A stretch of 29,578 bases of DNA from Chlorobium sp. (GTDB lineage Bacteria > Bacteroidota > Chlorobiia > Chlorobiales > Chlorobiaceae): assembly GCA_028277485.1 (NCBI GenBank), contig JANQGE010000071.1:1-29578 (forward strand), given 5' to 3'. Positions 24,074 through 29,578 of the stretch are shown in pieces; position 1 is the first letter of the stretch; every line of letters starts with the position of its first letter. The position numbers were made by a program, and so were the translations under genes. The notes under the pieces were generated by a model. That model saw nothing but the letters and a program-made list of their open reading frames with translations. It did no database searches and had not been told where the DNA came from.

Positions 24074-24775
24074 ATGCAAAACGCGGACAATATTATCGAA
24101 AGGGCCAAGTCAGCTTTTGGTCTTCTATCTGACACTGACTTCGCTAAACACATTGGTGTAGGGAAAACAACCCTTTCTTCGTGGAGAGCAAGAAATAGCG
24201 TCAATTACACGTTGCTATTCTCAAAATGTGAACCACATGGTATCAACCTGCATTGGCTCCTGACTGGAGAAGGATCAATGGAGAAGCATGCGCATTCTCA
24301 GGAACCCCTTGATGAACGTGTGAAGGTGATGGAAGAAAAGCTCAAATTCCTCATCGAAAGAGATGCGCACAAATCGGAAAACAATATCTGCTCTATCCCC
24401 TTTTATGGGCATACAATAGCTGCCGGACCCGCCGCCGACTCAACGAGCCAGGTCGAGGAGCTGCTCAATCTTCCCAAATACATGATCATGCACCCCGCTA
24501 AAACGTATGCTGTGAAAGCATGTGGTGACAGCATGACCGGAGAGGGTATTGAGGAAGGAGATATTTTGATCGTCGATAGGGGCATCGAACCGCAGCACAA
24601 AAATATTGTGATCGCAAGTGTAAATGGAGAACAAACCGTAAAGCGGCTATGGGTCAAGGGCGGGAAAATAAAGCTCATACCTGGCAACAGTCATTACAAA
24701 CCGATTGAGATCACCAAAGACATGCATTTCAAGACCCAGGGCGTTGTGGTGTGGGTGATTAGGCAAACCCTATAA
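24074..24775 (+). CDS. C1-type phage repressor with S24 (LexA-like) peptidase domain
   Basis: 233 residues. An N-terminal HTH (about 16-60: SDTDFAKHIGVGKTTLSSW) is followed by a linker helix and an S24 self-cleavage domain. The domain has the catalytic Ser in CGDSMTGEGIEEGDI and the catalytic Lys in EQTVKRLW; the Ala-Gly cleavage site is probably in TIAAGPAAD. It should maintain lysogeny and be inactivated by RecA-dependent autocleavage after DNA damage. It is divergent from the early operon, with operators between. The DUF4062 gene follows 13 nt later. Two decayed copies of its 3' end lie downstream. Confidence 0.92.
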   Translation: MQNADNIIERAKSAFGLLSDTDFAKHIGVGKTTLSSWRARNSVNYTLLFSKCEPHGINLHWLLTGEGSMEKHAHSQEPLDERVKVMEEKLKFLIERDAHKSENNICSIPFYGHTIAAGPAADSTSQVEELLNLPKYMIMHPAKTYAVKACGDSMTGEGIEEGDILIVDRGIEPQHKNIVIASVNGEQTVKRLWVKGGKIKLIPGNSHYKPIEITKDMHFKTQGVVVWVIRQTL

Positions 24776-24788
24776 AAGCAATCTCCAA

Positions 24789-25667
24789 ATGGCATTCCAA
24801 GCTACCGTGATACCTATAATGATCGCCTCACCTGGCGATGTACAAGTGGAAAGAAATATCATCCGCGAAGTCATCCTTGAATGGAATGACGTTCATATCT
24901 TTGAAGAAAAAGTTACACTCCACCCAATGGGTTGGGATACTCATAGCTCTCCAGAATTAGCAGATCGACCTCAGGATCTAATAAATACACGCCAACTAAA
25001 AAAATGTGATCTGTTGGTGGGGGTGTTTGGGACTAAGCTCGGCACTCCAACAGGAAAAGCAAAAAGCGGTACGATTGAAGAAATAGAAGAACATTACAAT
25101 GCAGGTAAACCTGTCATGCTCTATTTTTCATTAAAAAATCTCTCTCGTACCGAACTCGATAAAATGCTGCAGATTGCAGAAGTTGAAAAATTCAAGAATG
25201 ACTGCAAAAAGTATGGGCTTGTTGAGGAGTTCGAGAGCAATGCCGATCTTGAAAAGAAATTCGCAAAACAACTCCGTATAGCCCTCAATGACAATCCCCT
25301 TCTCAAGTCACTACGAACGAAAGAAAAGTCCGTCGATAAAATCGTTTATGCTGAAGAAAAAGATTTTAACCCGATAACCGACTTATCAGATGACGAAAGA
25401 ACATTACTTAAAGATTTAGCCACAAAAAAATCAAGCGGCTATATAGTTGTATCCCATCCACTTGGGGGATCAAAAACGTTCATGACAGGCAACAAAGCAT
25501 ATGGTAATTCTAGCGAACGAGAATCCGCCAAATGGGAAAGCATCATAGACAACTTATTACGTAAAAGGATGCTTAAAAAAGAAGGTAAAGATGCCTTTAA
25601 ATTAACTCATGAAGGCTGGAATAAGTTAGAAGAACTTGGGTTGAACAAACCGTTAAAAGGTTATTGA
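24789..25667 (+). CDS. DUF4062 protein with C-terminal winged helix
   Basis: 292 residues. The N-terminal domain starts VIPIMIASPGDVQVERNIIR and contains RQLKKCDLLVGVFGTKLGTP and IEEIEEHYNAGKPVMLYF, the Rossmann-like DUF4062 pattern that in larger proteins is fused to NTPase or repeat modules and is often proposed to be an effector. The C-terminal 90 residues (DERTLLKDLATKKSSG, WESIIDNLLRKRMLKK) form a probable winged helix. It is cotranscribed with the repressor, so it should be made in the lysogen. An abortive-infection or superinfection-exclusion role is plausible but unproven. Its lower GC suggests transfer. Confidence 0.7.
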   Translation: MAFQATVIPIMIASPGDVQVERNIIREVILEWNDVHIFEEKVTLHPMGWDTHSSPELADRPQDLINTRQLKKCDLLVGVFGTKLGTPTGKAKSGTIEEIEEHYNAGKPVMLYFSLKNLSRTELDKMLQIAEVEKFKNDCKKYGLVEEFESNADLEKKFAKQLRIALNDNPLLKSLRTKEKSVDKIVYAEEKDFNPITDLSDDERTLLKDLATKKSSGYIVVSHPLGGSKTFMTGNKAYGNSSERESAKWESIIDNLLRKRMLKKEGKDAFKLTHEGWNKLEELGLNKPLKGY

Positions 25668-25675
25668 TCTCAGGC

Positions 25676-25789
25676 AAAACAATCTCTTTGGCCCCGGAAA
25701 ATCACAAATACCAGACGACAGAAATAACCGGAGATATGGACTTCAGAACGTTGGGTGTTGTGACGTGGGTGATTCGGAAGACGTTGTAA
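25676..25789 (+). pseudogene. Decayed second copy of the repressor 3' end
   Basis: Reading from 25676 to the TAA at 25787 gives a peptide ending EITGDMDFRTLGVVTWVIR then KTL-stop. It aligns with the last 35 residues of the intact repressor (EITKDMHFKTQGVVVWVIR) with 21 identities. No start codon or upstream repressor sequence is present: homology begins right after the DUF4062 stop. It is a relic of a different repressor allele left by recombination. Confidence 0.85.
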
Positions 25790-25793
25790 AAGC

Positions 25794-25824
25794 ACAGGCC
25801 CGGCAGAAAACCGAGCCTGTTTTG
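25794..25824 (+). terminator. Intrinsic terminator after the repressor relic
   Basis: Stem ACAGGCCCGG / CCGAGCCTGT with one mismatch and a 7-nt loop, followed by TTTTGTG. It probably belonged to the ancestral repressor operon and now ends the repressor-DUF4062 transcript. It may also act for the inverted gene that ends at 25843. Confidence 0.75.
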
Positions 25825-25842
25825 TGACTCACAAAAAAGCCT

Positions 25843-26910
25843 TCAGTCGCGTTCATACTCATTAATAACAGCTTTAAGCTTGTCAGAGTACTTAAAAATA
25901 TCGTCTACGCTTTCAATTTGAATCCGCTCTTCTTTTTTGTCTGAAAAGACCCCCAAATACTTTTGAGAATAATTAAAATGCAACCGGCATACCGGCTTCC
26001 TGTTGTTATCGTCTAAGAGAACCCCGCAGTAACTCTTTGTATCACGCATGGCTATCCTTCTTACATCAACAACCTCCCGAAGTATGGCTTTGACGACGTT
26101 ATAAGCGTCGATCTCTTCCTCCGTTGTTACGATACCGTTATCATCAGCAAACGGTTCTTCCAAATCCTCTGATTCCACATCTTCTTTAGGCTGCTCATTT
26201 GCAGACAAGGCAGACTTGAGCCGTTCATTTATCTTTTCATTTACAAACTGTTTCCGAGCTTCTTGAACAATTTTAGTGAACTGCTCAATGACACTCTTTG
26301 TCAGCCTTCCATCGAATATCTGAGATGCAAAGAACCTTACAAATTCCTCTGAAGGGTTTGCAAGCTCTTCTTCAAGTATTTTCTTGATAGCCCCTGTGTA
26401 TTTAAGGGTACTCGCAGTCGTTAGAATATCATCGAGCGAGAAGGCCGCTTTGGTAAATTTCTTCAGTTCATTTACCTGATGATCCTGAAAGCCGAGAATG
26501 TCAAAGGTAAAGAACGGCTTTGAATCCATTCTATTTGGCTCATCAATATCTGAATAGAATTCATATACGACACCATTTGTGAGAATTCCAAATCGAGCCT
26601 CCGTTGCCGAAAAGTACCTATGCAACTGGGAAGCATGGTCTTCATGCAAATCCGCGCCCGACCACTTGCATTCAATCAGAATGATGATGTCGTCATCTTT
26701 CTTGATTGCATAATCCACTTTCTCCCCTTTTTTGATCCCAATGTCAGCCGTGAATTCCGGGATCACCTCTGTCGGGTTAAAAACGTCATACCCGAGAGCA
26801 CTGATAAAAGGCAACACAAATGCGTTTTTAGTTGCTTCTTCAGTCTCAATATGATCAATCTGCTTCGGTACGCGAGAAGCAAGGTCCTTGATTTTGTCAA
26901 TGAGATCCAT
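25843..26910 (-). CDS. HsdR-N-like PD-(D/E)XK nuclease-domain protein
   Basis: 355 residues. The first 150 match the type I restriction R-subunit N-terminal domain as found in stand-alone proteins: ATKNAFVLPFISALGYDVFNP, then the nuclease core KVDYAI ... IILIECKW (Asp, Glu-x-Lys), and LHRYFSATEARFGILTNG. The C-terminus carries a separate domain (YNVVKAILREVVDVRRIAMRD, RLHFNYSQKYLGVF). No helicase motor is present, so it is not a full HsdR. Such proteins occur in prophages and may degrade invading DNA or process ends. GAGGA lies 6 nt before the ATG, and a TATATT -10-like box lies upstream. It is inverted relative to its neighbours and lies between two repressor relics. Confidence 0.78.
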   Translation of the reverse strand: MDLIDKIKDLASRVPKQIDHIETEEATKNAFVLPFISALGYDVFNPTEVIPEFTADIGIKKGEKVDYAIKKDDDIIILIECKWSGADLHEDHASQLHRYFSATEARFGILTNGVVYEFYSDIDEPNRMDSKPFFTFDILGFQDHQVNELKKFTKAAFSLDDILTTASTLKYTGAIKKILEEELANPSEEFVRFFASQIFDGRLTKSVIEQFTKIVQEARKQFVNEKINERLKSALSANEQPKEDVESEDLEEPFADDNGIVTTEEEIDAYNVVKAILREVVDVRRIAMRDTKSYCGVLLDDNNRKPVCRLHFNYSQKYLGVFSDKKEERIQIESVDDIFKYSDKLKAVINEYERD

Positions 26911-26974
26911 ATTTATCCTCGTTTTCAGTTAACAAACACCTCGAATATACGCAAATTTTTGGCATATTAAGGGG

Positions 26975-27005
26975 GCATAACGGCTTCGCAGATAGCCTGT
27001 TATGC
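26975..27005. repeat. Inverted repeat at the second relic junction
   Basis: GCATAACGGCT and AGCCTGTTATGC form an 11-bp hairpin with one bulged base and an 8-nt loop. The second arm overlaps the point where homology to the repressor tail begins (about 27003). It may be a cassette boundary or a terminator remnant without U-tract. Confidence 0.5.
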
Positions 27006-27073
27006 GGGCACTACGAACAACCTATCGACGTGACAAAGGGCATGGATTTCCGGACGCTGGGAGTGGTGACGTG
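27006..27073 (+). pseudogene. Third, shorter copy of the repressor 3' end
   Basis: The frame from 27006 gives GHYEQPIDVTKGMDFRTLG then VVT-stop, which matches the intact repressor (HYKPIEITKDMHF) with one extra residue. It shares the decapeptide MDFRTLGVVT with the first relic. The TGG (Trp) codon of the other copies is TGA here, and similarity ends there. Clearly non-functional. Confidence 0.8.
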
Positions 27074-27225
27074 AGGAAAACAGGGCAGATATCTTTCCTT
27101 GTTTTTTTCGGCTGTTGTTGCGAAATTATGAAGAGTTTCTTAAAGAAAAGCTGTCGTACGGATAAAGTAATGTTATACGCAAAGCATTGAGGTAACGAAA
27201 TAAACCAACGTAAGGAGGCAATTTT

Positions 27226-28614
27226 ATGACCTTAATTGCAATTATAGTGCTTGCTGCTGCATTTGTGTTCATTGGTTGGCGTGTGCAGACATCTAAGGAA
27301 ACTATAGAAGAAGAGAAAAAAGGCCAGGGATCAACATTTGCACAGACAAGTTTTAGTCTGTTTACTGTAATCGGTGCAGGTGAATATGGTTTTGCAATTT
27401 CCCTTATATTGGCATCTGGAGTTTTCGGGTTATCATTTCTGTTTGGTTTGGGTTTTGCGTTTATAGCAGCCACGGTTATTGCTAACCATGTGCGCCATAT
27501 GGCTCACAGCGAACAACCTTTAAACCCAAGATTTGATGGGTATGTGAACTATTCAACCCCCGATTATTATGCTCATATTGGGGGAAAATTTTCATCAGCT
27601 TTGGTAACTATAGCAGATGGCTTGGCGTTTATAGGAATATTATTAGTTCAATTTGTGGTTGGTGGCACTATTTTGTCATTGATAACCGATATCTCCTATG
27701 TAAATGCAGTGTTATTAATGGCTGTTACTGTATTCCTGTACAGTTTGATGGGGGGGCTGAGGGCTATATTTCATACGGATATATTTCAAGGCATTTTAAT
27801 GTGGGTGGGTTTGTTATCTGCCCTAGTTTACGTGATTATATATTCGCCTATTGAGAATGACGTAATTGCTTCTATATCTATTTTAATTAGTGGTACAGGC
27901 GGCTTCTTTGATGATCTAACTCCATTGGTGCTTTTCGTATTAACAGTCGCCGCTGCTTTCTCAGGGCCTGATGTATGGCAAAGAATGACCACAGCCCATA
28001 CAACGGCCGCATCTAGAGGGGCGTTGATTTGGTCAGGCATCGCTTTAGTGGTCTTTGGCTTTATATTATTCGGGCTGGCTGGCGATATTCGTCTAAGTCC
28101 GGATACGCTTAGTTCAGATGATGCTTTTCTAGCATATCTTAAGCAGATATATCAGTCTCAGCAATGGCCTTCTTATTTGTCTGCTTTATTTGCGATTGGG
28201 CTACTTTCAGCGTTTGTATCAACAGCTGATACCTCACTTTTACTTTTAACCACTCTCACCCAAAACGAATTAAGACGGCAAGGTTTCTGGAATAGCGATG
28301 CCAGCAGTGATTCATTTACGAAAGAGTCAAGATGGATAGTCCTAATCTTTTCTGGGGTGGGGATTTTTCTTGCATTGTTCTCGCCGGGAATAGTAGATGT
28401 TTTTGGTATTGTTATCGGCTTGCTTTCATTGGTTGGCATCCCAACGCTAATAACTTTGCTAGGTTTTGGAACTAAAAAAACATTGCCATTAGTGTTTATT
28501 TTAGAGCTATTGTTTTTTATCGTTGTTTCATTTTTCCCTTTTACTGAGAATCCTCTGGCATTACTTTTGCCTCTTGTTCCTGCGATTATACTATTTTCTG
28601 ATCGTCGCTCTTAG
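27226..28614 (+). CDS. Sodium:solute symporter (SSS) family transporter
   Basis: 462 residues with about 12-13 hydrophobic segments. Family hallmarks are SGPDVWQRMTTAHTTAASRG after the central helices and LLSAFVSTADTSLLLLTTLT, where the S(T)AD motif lies near the second sodium site. MGGLRAIFHTDIFQGILMW is also characteristic. The substrate cannot be told. AAGGAGG is well placed before the ATG. It is AT-rich compared with host and phage genes, and 24 nt separate it from the next gene. Probably acquired. Confidence 0.85.
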   Translation: MTLIAIIVLAAAFVFIGWRVQTSKETIEEEKKGQGSTFAQTSFSLFTVIGAGEYGFAISLILASGVFGLSFLFGLGFAFIAATVIANHVRHMAHSEQPLNPRFDGYVNYSTPDYYAHIGGKFSSALVTIADGLAFIGILLVQFVVGGTILSLITDISYVNAVLLMAVTVFLYSLMGGLRAIFHTDIFQGILMWVGLLSALVYVIIYSPIENDVIASISILISGTGGFFDDLTPLVLFVLTVAAAFSGPDVWQRMTTAHTTAASRGALIWSGIALVVFGFILFGLAGDIRLSPDTLSSDDAFLAYLKQIYQSQQWPSYLSALFAIGLLSAFVSTADTSLLLLTTLTQNELRRQGFWNSDASSDSFTKESRWIVLIFSGVGIFLALFSPGIVDVFGIVIGLLSLVGIPTLITLLGFGTKKTLPLVFILELLFFIVVSFFPFTENPLALLLPLVPAIILFSDRRS

Positions 28615-28638
28615 AGAAAAACAGGGTATAATAGTATC

Positions 28639-29307
28639 ATGAAAGAAACCAAAGAAAGCGTTGAGAGTAAAGATAGTGCGCATCCTGGGACGGCAATATT
28701 CTTTACATCTAGTTTAATTTCGGTTGTTGTTAATATAGGCCTTTTAATTTACTTAAAGGTCATCACTAACATGTCGTCTCCAGCGTCAATAGACAAAAAT
28801 CTTTCAATACTTGTCTATGCCGTAGCCGCAAGCATCGGAGTGCGGCACCTCTTACGAATCATGGTTGTTGATAAGTATGTAAGCGATGGAAAATTAGATA
28901 ATAATAACCCTTTGCTTTATTGGTTAATTTTTATTGGAACAATTATTGGGACAATATCTTTAACTATAAGTATAGCTGGCCTGACTTGGTACTTGTTAAT
29001 TCTAATACCATATTTATTATTGTTTTTTGGATTGGGATTTCTGCTGATTTATCGTGTAAAGAATTTTTCTGGTGAAGATGTTAAAGACTACTTCCTTACA
29101 ATGTTCACCGATATACTTACTTGTTTTGCTGTCTATGAAATATATCAAGTTTTGTCCGGCGAGCAATCTAAACTAGGCGAAGGGTTCCCTTATATAATTA
29201 TAGGGTGTTTGATTTTAATAGCTGCTGAAACGATAAGGGTATATAAAGAGCCTGTAAAAGATAGATTAGCCATTACATTTAAATTACTGTTTAGACAAAA
29301 CAAATAA
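28639..29307 (+). CDS. Multi-pass membrane protein, unknown
   Basis: 222 residues; a hydrophilic N-terminus (1-18) is followed by about six hydrophobic segments, including IFFTSSLISVVVNIGLLIYL and LLYWLIFIGTIIGTISLTIS. No family recognised. It probably forms an operon with the SSS transporter, whose AT-rich composition it shares. A TATAAT lies 6-11 nt before the ATG instead of a good binding site, so start or expression may be unusual. Confidence 0.7.
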   Translation: MKETKESVESKDSAHPGTAIFFTSSLISVVVNIGLLIYLKVITNMSSPASIDKNLSILVYAVAASIGVRHLLRIMVVDKYVSDGKLDNNNPLLYWLIFIGTIIGTISLTISIAGLTWYLLILIPYLLLFFGLGFLLIYRVKNFSGEDVKDYFLTMFTDILTCFAVYEIYQVLSGEQSKLGEGFPYIIIGCLILIAAETIRVYKEPVKDRLAITFKLLFRQNK

Positions 29308-29557
29308 CAAGCCGCTACACAAAGACAAAATTACCTGCCAGCACTCCTAATCTTCCCTGTGAGCACTGGAGTTTAGCTGAGAAAATCGTAGGGAACATTG
29401 TTCGGCAAACCAAGCCACTATTATCAATAGCTCCCTTTTCACTCTCAAACAGGCAGAAACACAAAACCCCGGCGATCAACTAGTGTCAAGTCACGTGTGT
29501 AGAGTCGCATAAATAGTGGTATATTATCCTTCATAATCAACCAATGGAGGTTTGACT
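29308..29557. other. Intergenic sequence running into the left end of an IS
   Basis: No gene up to about 29480. A TA at 29481-29482 followed by GTGTCAAGTCACGTGTG may be the TA target and left inverted repeat of the insertion sequence whose transposase starts at 29558. The right end is outside the window. Confidence 0.4.
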
Positions 29558-29578
29558 ATGAAGAAATACAAGGTAACC
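29558..29578 (+). CDS. Start of a probable IS630-family transposase (partial)
   Basis: Only seven codons, MKKYKVT, are inside the window, preceded by GGAGG at 29546-29550. IS630-type transposases often begin MKKYxVTL, and the upstream sequence begins at a TA dinucleotide as expected. The call is tentative because so little is visible. Confidence 0.45.

Noticed and set aside
26975..27005. Integron attC site
   Set aside because: The arms resemble attC cores, but the element is only 31 bp, lacks the inner L boxes, and no integron integrase is present.

Overview
The window is a piece of a green sulfur bacterium chromosome (Chlorobiaceae, Chlorobium/Prosthecochloris type). The evidence is a UbiA-type (bacterio)chlorophyll synthase, a CrtB phytoene synthase and ordinary housekeeping genes at moderate GC. 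No species can be named from the sequence alone.

Left part, 1-9300, host backbone. A BchG/ChlG/BchK-family chlorophyll synthase is followed by a soluble triple-PAS histidine kinase overlapping an OmpR-type response regulator by 4 nt. Next come ybeY and hflX on the minus strand (overlapping), then crtB and lysS on the plus strand. A hairpin at 9278-9299, with its U-tract on the minus-strand side, separates lysS from the phage DNA.

Middle part, 9336-24775, a defective prophage or phage-derived element, almost entirely on the minus strand and reading leftward from a divergent repressor/early-gene control region at about 24010-24073. In transcription order it has a small early protein, an HNH protein coupled to a small helical protein, a clamp-like protein, an excisionase-type HTH protein, several small ORFs, an unusual CAU tRNA with a long variable arm, two DUF5131 (Gp37/Gp68) paralogues, a second copy of the HNH/small-protein pair, a Lar-like zinc protein and a DNA methyltransferase. 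These are followed by a replication protein whose gene carries iterons, two small proteins, and the small and large terminase subunits. After terL the usual portal, protease and capsid genes are missing. In their place is one gene for a membrane-anchored protein with nine 42-residue TPRs, then a minor-tail-Z-like gene and a fragment. No integrase, portal, capsid, tape measure or lysis gene is visible.

Right part, 24775-29307, cargo downstream of the S24-type repressor. A DUF4062 gene follows the repressor at 13 nt. It is followed by a decayed second copy of the repressor 3' end plus a terminator, an inverted gene for an HsdR-N-like PD-(D/E)XK nuclease protein, and a third, shorter copy of the repressor 3' end. 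Beyond that lies an AT-rich pair of membrane-protein genes (an SSS-family symporter and an unknown 222-residue protein). The three repressor tails point to repeated cassette exchange at one site. The last bases appear to be the left end and first codons of an IS630-type transposase gene.

The most interesting observations are the repressor-tail/cargo hotspot, the class II tRNA with CAU anticodon whose variable arm looks like an intrinsic terminator, the Cys-cluster-less DUF5131 paralogue, the out-of-frame 11-bp iterons inside the replication gene, and the TPR gene sitting where the capsid genes should be.
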